Assembly (NCBI RefSeq): GCF_009362785.1
Contig: NZ_WHNQ01000003.1
Location: 1-64,000 of the forward strand
DNA length: 64,000 nucleotides
From: Paraburkholderia atlantica
GTDB taxonomy: Bacteria; Pseudomonadota; Gammaproteobacteria; Burkholderiales; Burkholderiaceae
Direction of reading: 5' to 3'
Positions within the stretch are counted from its first letter, which is position 1; each line of letters begins with the position of its first letter. Under the pieces are notes generated by a model. The model was not told the DNA's origin, made no database searches, and was given only the letters and a program-made list of their open reading frames with translations. Positions 46,702 to 58,153 of the stretch are shown piece after piece. Position numbers and translations under genes: made by a program.

Positions 46702-46740
46702 TTTGCCTTAGGCAAATTATTATATGCCTGAGGCAAATAT
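46702..46740. promoter_or_regulatory. Tandem MarR-type palindromic operators
   Basis: TTTGCCT-T-AGGCAAA (46702-46716) and TATGCCT-G-AGGCAAATA (about 46723-46739) are two near-identical palindromes whose centres (46709 and 46730) are 21 bases apart, two helical turns. They lie 16 bases before the MarR-GNAT start codon, suiting autorepression. Confidence 0.82.
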
Positions 46741-46859
46741 GTCAACGCCCGAGCAACTGAGTGAACGAAAGACGACGGCTATCTGCCGTCGTGGGCACGA
46801 AGCACCATCGATAGAATGTACGAATGTCCATTCAGAGCTTATTGGGGAAATCGACTTCA

Positions 46860-47210
46860 ATGCGAAACGCGCCCTACATCCAAGGCCGGTTACTGATCGT
46901 CGCGATGTTCGCGTTGCCCGCGTTCGTCTTCACCAACGGCTGTAAGTCGACGGCGACGGCGACACCGTCCGCGAATGCGTCGGGGGCAATCGCCACTGAC
47001 GACGCCACGCTCGCCAACCGGGTGAAGCAGGCGCTTGCCGCGGACCCCGCGCTACGATCGCTGCCGATGAGCGTGGCGACGTATCGAGGCGTCGTGCAGT
47101 TGTCGGGATACGTGGATTCAGAGGCTCAGATTCTGAAAGCGCTTGCGGTGACCCACGGCGTGCCCGGGGTGCAATCCGTGAGCAATGATCTGCACCTCAA
47201 GCCGCAATGA
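46860..47210 (+). CDS. BON-domain envelope protein
   Basis: 116 residues. A signal sequence (GRLLIVAMFALPAFVFTNGC) ends at a Cys, a weak lipobox, so it may be a lipoprotein. Residues 45-116 form one BON domain: LANRVKQALAADPALRSLPM, VATYRGVVQLSGYVDSEAQI, KALAVTHGVPGVQSVSNDL. BON proteins bind phospholipid or act in osmotic and envelope stress. A start at 46824 is possible but lacks a ribosome site; the ATG at 46860 follows a GGGGAA. Confidence 0.85.
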   Translation: MRNAPYIQGRLLIVAMFALPAFVFTNGCKSTATATPSANASGAIATDDATLANRVKQALAADPALRSLPMSVATYRGVVQLSGYVDSEAQILKALAVTHGVPGVQSVSNDLHLKPQ

Positions 47211-47436
47211 CATGCGTTCGCCGGTAGACGGATGACACGAGAGTCACGCGGTACAGCACACGCCCTCGTTCTCAATATGTCGCAACGTGATATGTCGACC
47301 AACAGGCCGGCTTCGAAACCGGTGTTCGACAATCGAAAGGAATGTCGATTGCTCATGTCATGACGAGGCGGTTCGCGATTGAGCGGTTCACCGTCACTTT
47401 GCGGCCGCCTGTTTGTGTTCGAAAGGAGTTTCGATC

Positions 47437-47748
47437 GTGTCGCTCTCTCGCCGTCATTTCATGATACTTGCCGCATCCGTTGCCTCGACGACCGTCCTCT
47501 CGACGAAGTCAAACGCGGACGCGCCGGTGCTGGCCGAAAACGATCCGACCGCGCAGGCGCTCGGATACAAGATGGACGCGTCCAAGGTCGACAAGACAAA
47601 ATTCCCTCGGTATCAGACCGGGCAGACCTGCGCAAATTGCCAACTGTATCAAGGCAAACCCGGTTCTACGAATGGGCCGTGCCCGACCTATGGGGGCAAG
47701 CTGGTCGAAGCAAAAGGATGGTGTAACGCCTACGTGAAAAAGGCGTAA
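47437..47748 (+). CDS. High-potential iron-sulfur protein (HiPIP), Tat-exported
   Basis: 103 residues starting at GTG 47437, placed by AGGAG eight bases upstream. A twin-arginine signal (SLSRRHFMILAASVASTTVL) leads to the periplasm. The mature part carries four Cys for a [4Fe-4S] cluster: CANCQLYQGKPGS, GPCPTYGGKLV and GWCNAYVKKA, the HiPIP pattern. A soluble electron carrier, in some bacteria donating to photosynthetic or respiratory complexes. Monocistronic. Confidence 0.93.
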   Translation: MSLSRRHFMILAASVASTTVLSTKSNADAPVLAENDPTAQALGYKMDASKVDKTKFPRYQTGQTCANCQLYQGKPGSTNGPCPTYGGKLVEAKGWCNAYVKKA

Positions 47749-47814
47749 TTTACAACCTGCGGGCTTTGAACGAGAACCGTCACGCACGACAACGAACAAC
47801 AAGCCCGCGTGCGT

Positions 47815-48270
47815 TCAGCACCATGTCACCTGGTCATATCCAACCGTGCGCCGGTAGACGTGCGTGGCATTCCAGTTGCACGTCGTGTATTCCATGTACG
47901 CATTGGTAAGAACAACGATCCAGTGTGACAGCGTTTGCATCACGATCTCCAGAGTTCGGAAAATGCCCTCAAGGCTCCTGCGGCGCAACAATTCGATGAT
48001 TGTTGAGCCGTAGTTTTGTCGTCGGATAAGACGACCGCACAGTCCAGCTTCGGGATTTCGATTTCGTCGCGAATGCCTGGCCAGATCGTGCGGTTCATCA
48101 TCGCCTTCTGCGGCAGCAACCGATTCTTCGAGGATCTGAATCGACCCAGGGCCAAAAACCGCCAATGAAAATGGCGAACCGTTGTCGCGATGCAGCACTG
48201 AAGCGACCCCGGCAACGGAGAGCGATGCATGATGTGACTCCATGCTGCCGGTTGTGTCTCGACGCGGCAA
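47815..48270 (-). CDS. Unassigned reading frame, possible small gene
   Basis: A 151-codon minus frame (MPRRDTTGSMESHHASLSVA ... RTVGYDQVTWC). The last 41 codons, from ATG 47940 (MQTLSHWIVVLTNAYMEYTT), have a GGAG six bases upstream and reasonable codon use, so a 41-residue protein at 47815-47940 may be the real gene. No family recognised. The 5' half overlaps another equally plausible frame. The remainder of 47749-48336 shows nothing else. Confidence 0.3.
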   Translation of the reverse strand: MPRRDTTGSMESHHASLSVAGVASVLHRDNGSPFSLAVFGPGSIQILEESVAAAEGDDEPHDLARHSRRNRNPEAGLCGRLIRRQNYGSTIIELLRRRSLEGIFRTLEIVMQTLSHWIVVLTNAYMEYTTCNWNATHVYRRTVGYDQVTWC

Positions 48271-48336
48271 TTGCGAAATCCGCCACCGCGATTGCTGATT
48301 CTTGCCGTCGAGCGCGACATAGCCGATCTTCGCTGC

Positions 48337-49429
<1,093 letters not shown>

Positions 49430-49472
49430 CACGTTTGCGAATATGCGTGTGTGTGGAAACGGGCCGCCGGAT

Positions 49473-49523
49473 TCAGGCGTGCCACCAACGATGCGGTTTC
49501 AGCGAGGTCGGGTTCGTATCCAT
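49473..49523 (-). CDS. trpS leader peptide with tandem Trp codons (MDTNPTSLKPHRWWHA)
   Basis: A 16-codon frame starting at ATG 49523 ends at TGA 49473. Residues 13-14 are two consecutive Trp codons (TGG TGG) three codons before the stop, as in trp operon leaders. The terminator stem begins 43 bases after the stop. A -10-like TTATAC lies at 49537-49532, so transcription should begin at or just before the ATG and the leader may be translated leaderless. Ribosome stalling at the Trp codons would free segment 2 (GGCGGC) from CGCC (49479-49476) to pair with segment 3 and prevent termination. Confidence 0.82.
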   Translation of the reverse strand: MDTNPTSLKPHRWWHA

Positions 49524-49653
49524 AAATTTGAGTATAACGCAGCCTCGAACGAATTTGCCTGATGTCGGCGACGCGTACGAGGGTGACGCGCTACGTGCAG
49601 GCGCGAAAAAGGGAAAGTGATACGATTGTCCGGCGTTCGATCAGGAGACGAAT

Positions 49654-50034
49654 ATGCCCATCTATCAGATCACTCGCAGTGTTCTGGAGCGCGTCGCCCA
49701 GGCGGTATCGCGCTCCTTCCACGATGACGCTATCTACAGCGAAGAGGCTGCGGCGGATGGTCGGTTGAACGTGCTGCTAGTCCGCAACCCGGCCGGACCC
49801 GACACTCCCTATATTTCGCTTCGCTTCCCCGGTGACCTGCTGGGTCGCCTCGAAACGCTGGGGCCCAAGCAAACCGCCATTGTCGGAAATCACATTCGAA
49901 ACATTGTTTCGGCCCGTCTTGCCGACTACCGGAACGCGGCCGACGCCGGAACGCTGAGCCGGAACGACCCCTTCCCGATCGAATTCGACGAGCGCATCTT
50001 CGACGCCACCGCTGGTGGAGATGAGACTACTTGA
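49654..50034 (+). CDS. Hypothetical 126-residue protein
   Basis: Starts MPIYQITRSVLERVAQAVSR with AGGAGA eight bases upstream. Contains GRLNVLLVRNPAGPDTPYIS and LRFPGDLLGRLETLGPKQTA, no signal peptide and no membrane helix. Family not recognised. It diverges from the trpS leader (130 bases) and overlaps the end of the convergent dehydratase gene by 8 bases. Confidence 0.65.
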   Translation: MPIYQITRSVLERVAQAVSRSFHDDAIYSEEAAADGRLNVLLVRNPAGPDTPYISLRFPGDLLGRLETLGPKQTAIVGNHIRNIVSARLADYRNAADAGTLSRNDPFPIEFDERIFDATAGGDETT

Positions 50035-51748
50035 GCTCGTCGGAAGGAAATGCGGTGAGGAAATCGAAGTCGCACCCTGCCGCGGCGGATAGCACGTGAT
50101 CGTGATAAAGCCGCTGGTAACCGCGCGCATACATCGCTTCCGCCGGACGAATCTCAGTGGCACGACGCGCCAGCTCGGCCTCGTCAACCAGTAGATCGAT
50201 CCGCTTGTTCCGCGCCGAGAGCCTGATCCGGTCGCCGTTGCGCACCAGCGCCAACGGGCCGCCGAGCGCCGCCTCCGGCGTCACGTGCAGCACGATGGTC
50301 CCGTAGGCGGTGCCCGACATGCGCGCATCGGAAATCCGCACCATGTCCTTCACCCCCGCCCGCGCAAGTTTCTGCGGAATCGGCAGATAGCCGGCCTCGG
50401 GCATGCCTGAAGCACTGCGCGGCCCCGCGTTCTGCAGTACGAGAATGTCGTCCGCGCGGACGTCCAGATCGGGGTCGTCGATGCGGGCGGCCAGATCTTC
50501 GAGCGAGGTAAATACCACCGCGCGCCCTTCGTGTTCGAGCAGTTCGGCGGTAGCGGCGGCGCGCTTCAGAACCGCACCGCCGGGCGCCAGGCTACCGTTC
50601 AGAACGATCAGCCCGCCCTCGGCGCTGACCGGTTGCTCCGTCGAGCGGATCACGGCCGGATCGATCGGATCGGCAAGCGGCTTGTTCAAACGCTCCTCGA
50701 GACTCTGCCCGGCGATGTCGCGGCAAGTCAGATCGAGTTGAGGCATCAAGCCGCGCAGAACACCCTCCAGCCCGCCGGCTGCATGAAAATCCTCCATGTA
50801 GCCGTTGCCTACCGGCTTCAGATCCACGAGCACGGGCGTTTCATCGGACAGCCGGTTGAACTCGTCGTAATCGATCTTCAGTCCGATTCGACCGGCGATC
50901 GCCGCCAGATGAATCACGGCATTGGTCGAACCGGAGACCGCCAACAGCACGCGCAACGCGTTGCGCACCGATGCGGGCGTCACGATCTCGGCCGGTTTCG
51001 GTCCGCCATCGAGGGCCATGCGCGCAACCAGCGCTCCGGTCTCCTCGCAATTGCGCAGACGATCCGCGTGCACGGCCGGAATCGCCGCCGACCCCGGTAG
51101 CATCATGCCCAGCGTTTCCGCGATCAGCGCCATGGTCGACGCGGTGCCCATGACCGCACACGTGCCCGCGGTGACGGCCAGACGTCCCTCCACCTGCCGG
51201 ATCTCCTGCTCCGGGACTTTCCCCGCGCGGAAATTGGACCAGAAACGGCGGCAGTCCGTGCACGCGCCGAGCCGCTCGCCGCGATGTCGCCCGGTCATCA
51301 TCGGACCGGCCACCACCATGGCGGCAGGCCGCCCCGCGGAGATCGCGCCCATCAACATCGCCGGCACGGTTTTGTCGCATCCGCCGAGCATCACCACCGC
51401 ATCCATCGGCTGGGCGCGAATCATTTCCTCGACGGCCATCGCCATCAGGTTGCGATAGACCAGCGAAGTCGGCGAAAGGAATACCTCGCCCAGCGAAATC
51501 ACCGGAAACACCACCGGCAACGCGCCCGCTGCCAGCACACCGCGTTCGACCGCCTTGATCATTTCGGGGAAGTGGCGATGGCAGTTATTGAAGCCACTCT
51601 CCGAGGTGCAGATTCCGACGATCGGCTTGTCGAGCGATTCGCCGGTGTACCCCATCGATTTGGCAAACGACCGGCGCAGATAGCGCGCGAAGTCGTGATC
51701 ACCGTAGTTCGTCAGGCCATTGTCCAGGCCACGCGGTTTTTGATTCAT
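50027..51748 (-). CDS. IlvD/Edd-family dehydratase
   Basis: 573 residues. Iron-sulfur dehydratase related to dihydroxy-acid, phosphogluconate and pentonate dehydratases. Likely cluster cysteines: Cys56 (SGFNNCHRH), Cys124 (LGGCDKTVPAMLMG) and Cys197 (TAGTCAVMGTASTMALIAE). The length and CDKTxPAxLMGA motif are closest to the sugar-acid (arabonate/xylonate) branch rather than IlvD itself. It is the last gene of the eight-gene operon and its start overlaps the aldehyde dehydrogenase stop (ATGA). In this setting it may dehydrate a keto-cyclitol or an acid formed after ring opening (inference). Confidence 0.88.
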   Translation of the reverse strand: MNQKPRGLDNGLTNYGDHDFARYLRRSFAKSMGYTGESLDKPIVGICTSESGFNNCHRHFPEMIKAVERGVLAAGALPVVFPVISLGEVFLSPTSLVYRNLMAMAVEEMIRAQPMDAVVMLGGCDKTVPAMLMGAISAGRPAAMVVAGPMMTGRHRGERLGACTDCRRFWSNFRAGKVPEQEIRQVEGRLAVTAGTCAVMGTASTMALIAETLGMMLPGSAAIPAVHADRLRNCEETGALVARMALDGGPKPAEIVTPASVRNALRVLLAVSGSTNAVIHLAAIAGRIGLKIDYDEFNRLSDETPVLVDLKPVGNGYMEDFHAAGGLEGVLRGLMPQLDLTCRDIAGQSLEERLNKPLADPIDPAVIRSTEQPVSAEGGLIVLNGSLAPGGAVLKRAAATAELLEHEGRAVVFTSLEDLAARIDDPDLDVRADDILVLQNAGPRSASGMPEAGYLPIPQKLARAGVKDMVRISDARMSGTAYGTIVLHVTPEAALGGPLALVRNGDRIRLSARNKRIDLLVDEAELARRATEIRPAEAMYARGYQRLYHDHVLSAAAGCDFDFLTAFPSDELK

Positions 51749-53199
51749 GTCCCATTCCTTACGATCAGGCGATGACGAATGTATTTGGGCGTCAGGTAAT
51801 CAAGTATGCCGAGGCTGCCGCCCTCGCGGCCAAAGCCCGATTCCTTGATACCACCGAAAGGCGCCTCGGCCGTCGCCAACAGCGTTTCATTGATGCCGAC
51901 CATGCCCGCCTCGAGCGCTTCGGCGGTCATCGCGGCCAGTGCCGAATCGTGCGTGAAGACGTAGGCCGCCAGACCGAACTCGGTTGCATTGGCGCGCGTG
52001 ATCGCGTCCGTGACGTCATCGAAAGCCGCAATCGGCGCAACGGGTGCAAACGGCTCCTCGCACATGATCCTCGCGTCGTCGGGAACGTCAACCAGCACGG
52101 TCGGCTCGATGAAATGCCCTCGTTCGAGATGGGACGGCCGTTGGCCGCCAGCCAATACTCGCGCACCACGGGCGCGGGCATCCTCGATCAGCGACAGTGC
52201 GCTCTCCACCGCGCGGGCGCGAATCATCGGACCGAGGGTGGTTGCAGGATCACGTCCATCCCCGATCCTGAGTTCCCTCGCGACGGCCGCAAACGTCTCG
52301 GCAAACGGCGCCAGGATCGAGCGGTGCACATAGAAACGCGACGGCGAGATACAGACCTGGCCACAATTGCGGAACTTGGTCGTAGCCAGCTTTTTCGCGC
52401 TTTCCACGGGGTCCGCGTCGGCATGGACGATCACGGGTGCATGCCCGCCCAGCTCCATCGTAACCTTCTTCACATGATCGGCGGCGAGCCGCAGGATCTC
52501 CTTGCCGACCGGCACCGACCCCGTCAGCGACACCTTGCGAATCACCTTCGATTGAACCAGCCGGGCCACCATCGGTTTGGCGTGACCGGTCAGGATGCCA
52601 AGCACCCCGGCCGGCAAGCCCGCATCGAGCAGAACCTGCCCGAGCGCCATGCAGCTGCCTGGCGCTTCCGAAGCCGGACGCGCGACCACGCTGCAGCCGG
52701 CCGCCAGCGCCGCGGCAATCTTGCGCGACGGCAGCAACATCGGGAAATTCCATGCCGACAGCGCGAGGCACGGCCCCACTGGCTGATACCCGACAGCAAG
52801 CCGTTCGTCGGCATGGCGCCCGGCAATAGTGTGTCCGTAGATGCGCTTGGCCTCCTCCGCATACCACTCGAACTGGTCCGCGCTCGCGTTGATCTCGCCG
52901 CGCGCCTCGAGCAACGGTTTGCCGGTCTCGCCGCTCATCAGGAGGGCATACGTGTCATTCCGGGCTCTCAGAAGGTCCGCTGCGCGGCGCAGCACCACGG
53001 CTCGCTCCCACGCCGGCGTCTTGGACCATCGCGCGAAACCGCGCTCGGCCGCCGCGAGCGCAGCCTCTTCGTCGGCTTCTGTCGCGGCGGGCACGCTACC
53101 AACCGGCTCGCCGGTCGCCGGACTTCTGACCACGATACATTCACCGTCGGACGCACCGCGCCACGCGCCGTCGATCAGCAGGCCACCAGATTCGTACAT
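51745..53199 (-). CDS. NAD(P)-dependent aldehyde dehydrogenase
   Basis: 484 residues, ALDH superfamily, succinate/2-oxoglutarate-semialdehyde-like. Visible residues: Asn in LSAWNFPMLLPSRKIAAALA, general base Glu in VTMELGGHAPVIV and nucleophile Cys in RNCGQVCISPSRFYV. The start MYESGGLLIDGAWRG (53199) is selected by GGGGAGAGC directly upstream; the frame is open to 53307. Seventh gene in the operon, 10 bases after the IolD-like gene and coupled to the dehydratase. It probably oxidises a semialdehyde made late in the pathway. Confidence 0.9.
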   Translation of the reverse strand: MYESGGLLIDGAWRGASDGECIVVRSPATGEPVGSVPAATEADEEAALAAAERGFARWSKTPAWERAVVLRRAADLLRARNDTYALLMSGETGKPLLEARGEINASADQFEWYAEEAKRIYGHTIAGRHADERLAVGYQPVGPCLALSAWNFPMLLPSRKIAAALAAGCSVVARPASEAPGSCMALGQVLLDAGLPAGVLGILTGHAKPMVARLVQSKVIRKVSLTGSVPVGKEILRLAADHVKKVTMELGGHAPVIVHADADPVESAKKLATTKFRNCGQVCISPSRFYVHRSILAPFAETFAAVARELRIGDGRDPATTLGPMIRARAVESALSLIEDARARGARVLAGGQRPSHLERGHFIEPTVLVDVPDDARIMCEEPFAPVAPIAAFDDVTDAITRANATEFGLAAYVFTHDSALAAMTAEALEAGMVGINETLLATAEAPFGGIKESGFGREGGSLGILDYLTPKYIRHRLIVRNGT

Positions 53200-53209
53200 G
53201 CTCTCCCCT

Positions 53210-55102
53210 TCAGATTCGCGTCTTCGTATAAGCGTCCTGCACGCCGTCGGACCACGGGCCGACGTTCCATCGGCCATACGCACCCATGCCGCCTGCGGGA
53301 TCGGCACCGTAATAGACCGGCACGTGAATCAGACTCAGGCCAGGGTGCGCGTGCGCCTTCGCGAGCGCATCGCGCAGACCCCGCTCCGTATCGCCGGCCG
53401 ACAATGCCATCACACCCGCCACCGCTCCCGCCATCGCCACATAATCGACGGCGACCGAATCGTTGGTGCGGTAATCGGTATCGAACTGCGCTTCCTGCAA
53501 GCTGCTGATCGCCGCCATGCGGCGGTTGTCCAGCAGCAGGATGGTGCCGTGCACGCCATGCTCGATACCGTCGATCAGGATCTGCGGATTCATCATGAAC
53601 GAGCCGTCGCCGGTGAACGCGATGCCGTAGCACCCTTGCCGCGCGATCGCCTGAGAGAGCAGCGCGGATACCGCGAAACCCATATACGACGCGCCGGACT
53701 CGGTATACGTTTCGCCGGGCGAGTCGTCGCGGATCACCTGGAAGCCGTTAGCCTGCACGTCGCCGGCATCGAAAAACTTCAGCGCACCGATCTCGCGGCA
53801 AAAACGCTCGGCGATGGCGATGGCCTGCGGTTGCGTCAGCACCTCGCGCCGCCACACCGCATCGAAACACCGCGGGCCGCCGGCGCGCGCGTCGCGCAAG
53901 GCCGTCCACTCGGCTTTCTTGCGCGCGGCCTGTTCGAGCCATGCCGATTTCGCCGGCGTCAACGGCCCCGCCAGCGCCGCCGCGAGCCGCTCGCAGATGG
54001 CCGCTGCATCTCCAAGCAACGCGGTGCTTTCGTTGTAGTGCTGGACGTCGGTCGGATCGGCGTTGATGTTGATCACATGACGAACTTTCGGCCAGCCGAT
54101 CCCCGAGCAGTCCGACTGACACACCGCGCGGCTGCCGATCACGATCAGCAGCTCGGCCTCCTGCATGGCCCAGTTGCCGCTGATCGATCCTTTCGAGCCC
54201 GCCACGTGCAGGTTCTGCGGATGCGCGTCGGGCAGCACGCCAACCGTTCCGGGGCTCAGGACCGCGACCGCACCGCTGGCTTCGGCCAGCCGCCGCACGG
54301 CCACCGGCGCATGACGCGCGCCAGCGCCGACCTTGATCGCCACCCGCTCCGCGCCCGCGATCAACTTCGCAGCCACGGCCAGGGACGCCTCGTCCGGTAT
54401 CGGTAGACGCGGCCAAACGGGTCGGGCCGCGAGCGCATCGAGTCTCAGCGACACCCGCGCCAGTTGCGTGTTCAGCGGCAGATTCAGATAGAACGGCGCG
54501 GGCCGCCACGGATGAAACACGGCCGCACTGCCATTGCGCAACGCGTCGCGCAATGCAGCGGGCGTGTGCAACGTATAGGACGCCCCCATCCGTTCTGTCA
54601 GTGAGCCAAACAATCCCTGCCCCGGCCGAGGAATCTGCTGCATGTTGTAGCCCTCGCCGTGCGTCGTCTCGTCGCCATACAGATGGTAGACGCCGACCCC
54701 GTTCGACGCCGCGGCCAGCGAACCGGCGAGCGCCTGCAAAGCGCCCGGCCCGATCGACGTGAGTACCGCGGGAACTTCGCCGTAGACCCACGAAAGCGCG
54801 GTGGCCGCGTGCGCCATTTCCACTTCGTTGCGGAACTGCCAGCATTTCACGAGACCGTGCGCCTCGTAGATACGCAGAATCTCGGCAATCGCGGTGTTGC
54901 CGTGCCCGAAGATCGCCAGATACTTGGTCACGCCCTGCTTCATCAAACCCAGCACGAGCGCTTCGGCCAAAGGCAGTTCGACGACATCGGAAAGCAGGCC
55001 GTCCGCGAACGCCGCGCTCAGCCCGCCCGCCTCGCGCAACCAGGCGGCGCGGCTTTCTGTCGTGACCGGAAGCTGCTTCGACGGACTAACGAGATCAGAC
55101 AT
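53210..55102 (-). CDS. ThDP-dependent IolD-like hydrolase
   Basis: 630 residues, thiamine-diphosphate enzyme. N-terminal pyrimidine-binding part: YLAIFGHGNTAIAEILRIYE and FRNEVEMAHAATALSW with the cofactor-activating Glu, then TSIGPGALQALAGSLA. The diphosphate motif GDGSFMMN (around residue 497) with LLLDN completes the GDG-N signature. The FGHGN, RNE-MAHAA and SIGPGA blocks match IolD, which opens the ring of trihydroxycyclohexane-1,2-dione in inositol breakdown. It is more distant than orthologous IolD, so a related cyclic dione is likely. Lies 18 bases after the Gfo/Idh gene. Confidence 0.85.
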   Translation of the reverse strand: MSDLVSPSKQLPVTTESRAAWLREAGGLSAAFADGLLSDVVELPLAEALVLGLMKQGVTKYLAIFGHGNTAIAEILRIYEAHGLVKCWQFRNEVEMAHAATALSWVYGEVPAVLTSIGPGALQALAGSLAAASNGVGVYHLYGDETTHGEGYNMQQIPRPGQGLFGSLTERMGASYTLHTPAALRDALRNGSAAVFHPWRPAPFYLNLPLNTQLARVSLRLDALAARPVWPRLPIPDEASLAVAAKLIAGAERVAIKVGAGARHAPVAVRRLAEASGAVAVLSPGTVGVLPDAHPQNLHVAGSKGSISGNWAMQEAELLIVIGSRAVCQSDCSGIGWPKVRHVININADPTDVQHYNESTALLGDAAAICERLAAALAGPLTPAKSAWLEQAARKKAEWTALRDARAGGPRCFDAVWRREVLTQPQAIAIAERFCREIGALKFFDAGDVQANGFQVIRDDSPGETYTESGASYMGFAVSALLSQAIARQGCYGIAFTGDGSFMMNPQILIDGIEHGVHGTILLLDNRRMAAISSLQEAQFDTDYRTNDSVAVDYVAMAGAVAGVMALSAGDTERGLRDALAKAHAHPGLSLIHVPVYYGADPAGGMGAYGRWNVGPWSDGVQDAYTKTRI

Positions 55103-55120
55103 GGTGGTGCCCTCTCGGGA

Positions 55121-56187
55121 TCAAAATGCCAGGCGAATCGCCTTGCCTTCACGGGCCGACTGCTCGGCCGCCGACGAGAAGCGCAGCACCTGACGGGCCT
55201 CCCTCGCCGTCAGCACCGGCGCCCCACCCGTTTGCAGCGCATTCAGAAAATGCCGCGTCGACAGCACGAAGCTCTGCTCCCAGCCGCTCGGCACGTCGTA
55301 GGTCGTGATCTGGCCGTCCCGGTACAGGGTCACGGGCGGCGTCGCCCCGAGCCGTCCATGGCCGCCGTTGATGAAAAGCACCCCCGCCGTGCCGGTGATC
55401 TCGACGCGATCGTCCTGCGCATAGTGGCGCGTCACGAGTTCCATGTCCGGCGAATAGACGATCTCCAGATTGCCGACGCGATTGCCGGGAAACCGGAATG
55501 AGATGATCGACTGTGCATCGAAACGCATGCCGCCCGGACCTTCGGTATCGCCGATGAACGCATGCACCTCTTCCGGATCGCCCATGAAATGCCAGGCGAG
55601 CGCGAACTTGTGATGTCCGTCGTCGAATACGAGCGGCCCGCCGCCCGCGTGAGACTTCTCACTGCGCCATGCCGATGCGGACGGCGGCACTTCCCACGCC
55701 GTCGCGCTGCGCGCCGGGTTCGACTTGATGCGGATCGACAGCGGCGTGCCGATCGCGCCCTGATCGATCAGCTCGCGCGCCTTCAGAACGGGGGGATAAA
55801 AGATGAAATTCTCGAAGACCTTGAATGGCCGGTCGTAGGCCTCGGCGGCCGCCACCAGTTGGTCTGCCTCGGCGAGATCGACGCACATCGGCTTTTGCAG
55901 CGACACGATCTTGCCCGCAGCCATCGCCTTCAACGCCACCGGCAAATGCAGATGATGCGGCAACAGAATTTCGACCAGATCGATGTCCTCACGTGCGAGG
56001 AAGCGATCCACGTCCTCCTCGACCGCGACGTCGGGAATGCCCCAGGCCGCGAGCTTGCTGCGCGCCTGCGCCGCATCCCGGTCGCAGACGCCGACGATGC
56101 GTGCCAGCGGATTCTGCAGGTATTCGATGGCGTGCAGATCGGAGATGCGGCCCGCACCGATGATCCCCACGCGAAAACGAGATCCCG

Positions 56188-56191
<4 letters not shown>
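55121..56191 (-). CDS. Gfo/Idh/MocA-family oxidoreductase
   Basis: 356 residues, NAD(P)-dependent dehydrogenase of sugars or cyclitols. Rossmann motif VGIIGAGRISDLHAIEYLQN. The usual EKP motif appears as SLQKPMCVDLAEADQL, with Gln for Glu. The catalytic region VFDDGHHKFALAWHFMGDP supplies the Asp-x3-His pair. Inositol 2-dehydrogenase and scyllo-inositol dehydrogenases belong here. Its start overlaps the ABC ATPase stop by 4 bases. Likely performs the first oxidation of the imported polyol. Confidence 0.9.
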
Positions 56192-57303
<1,112 letters not shown>

Positions 57304-57307
57304 TCGA

Positions 57308-58153
57308 TCACCCTTTTACCGCGCCCATGGTCATGCCCTTGATGAAGTAGCGCTGGAAGAACAGAAACACCAGCAGCGTCGGCAAGCTCGCCAGAATCGA
57401 CAACGCCCCCTGCACGCCCCAGGCGACGGAATACTGGCCATTCAGGTTCACGATGCCGAGCATGATGGTGCGTTTGTCGTCGGATTGCGTGAATACCAGC
57501 GGCCACAGAAAGTCATTCCAGATCCACGTGAACTGCAGCGTCGCCAGCACCGCGAGCGCCGGCAAACTGAGCGGCAGCACCACCGATAGCAGCACGCGCG
57601 GCTCCGATGCGCCTTCCATGATCGCGGCTTCACGCAGCGTGGTCGGCACGGTTGCGAAGAAGTTGCGCATCAGCAGCGAGCAGATCGGAATGCCCAGCGC
57701 GGTATGCACGAGGAAAACCGGCCACAGTGTGTCGATCAGGCCGAGAAAATTGAAAAGCCGGAACAGCGGAATCAGAATCACCTGCGGCGGAAAGAACATG
57801 CCGGACACCAGCACCAGGAACAGACCATTCGAGCCGCGAAAAGGCAGCTTGGCGAATACGTAACCGGCGAGCACGCCAAGCGCGGTCGACACGATCGTGG
57901 CGGGCACGGTGACGATCAGCGTGTTCACGAAATACTGGTGCACCGCGGGCTTGGACAGCACCTCGATGAAATTGCCGAGGTACAGCCTGACCGGCAAGCT
58001 CCAGAGATCGCCCAGCGCAATGTCGCGCTGCTCCTTCACCGACGACAGCAACACGCCGACAGTGGGCAACAGGAACAGCACCGCCAGCACCACGAGAATC
58101 GTGAATGTGGCCGCTCTCGCCGGATTGAAGCGGGCATACGGACGCTCATCCAT
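57308..58153 (-). CDS. Carbohydrate ABC transporter permease (MalG-like)
   Basis: 281 residues, six hydrophobic helices. EAA loop LREAAIMEGASEPRVLLSVV precedes the last helices; the N-terminal helix is ATFTILVVLAVLFLLPTVGV. Partner of the second permease, overlapping it by 8 bases. Inner membrane. Confidence 0.92.
   Translation of the reverse strand: MDERPYARFNPARAATFTILVVLAVLFLLPTVGVLLSSVKEQRDIALGDLWSLPVRLYLGNFIEVLSKPAVHQYFVNTLIVTVPATIVSTALGVLAGYVFAKLPFRGSNGLFLVLVSGMFFPPQVILIPLFRLFNFLGLIDTLWPVFLVHTALGIPICSLLMRNFFATVPTTLREAAIMEGASEPRVLLSVVLPLSLPALAVLATLQFTWIWNDFLWPLVFTQSDDKRTIMLGIVNLNGQYSVAWGVQGALSILASLPTLLVFLFFQRYFIKGMTMGAVKG

Noticed and set aside
51772..53508. 578-codon plus-strand frame
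   Set aside because: Antisense to the aldehyde dehydrogenase and IolD-like genes; His/Arg/Gln-rich composition without motifs.
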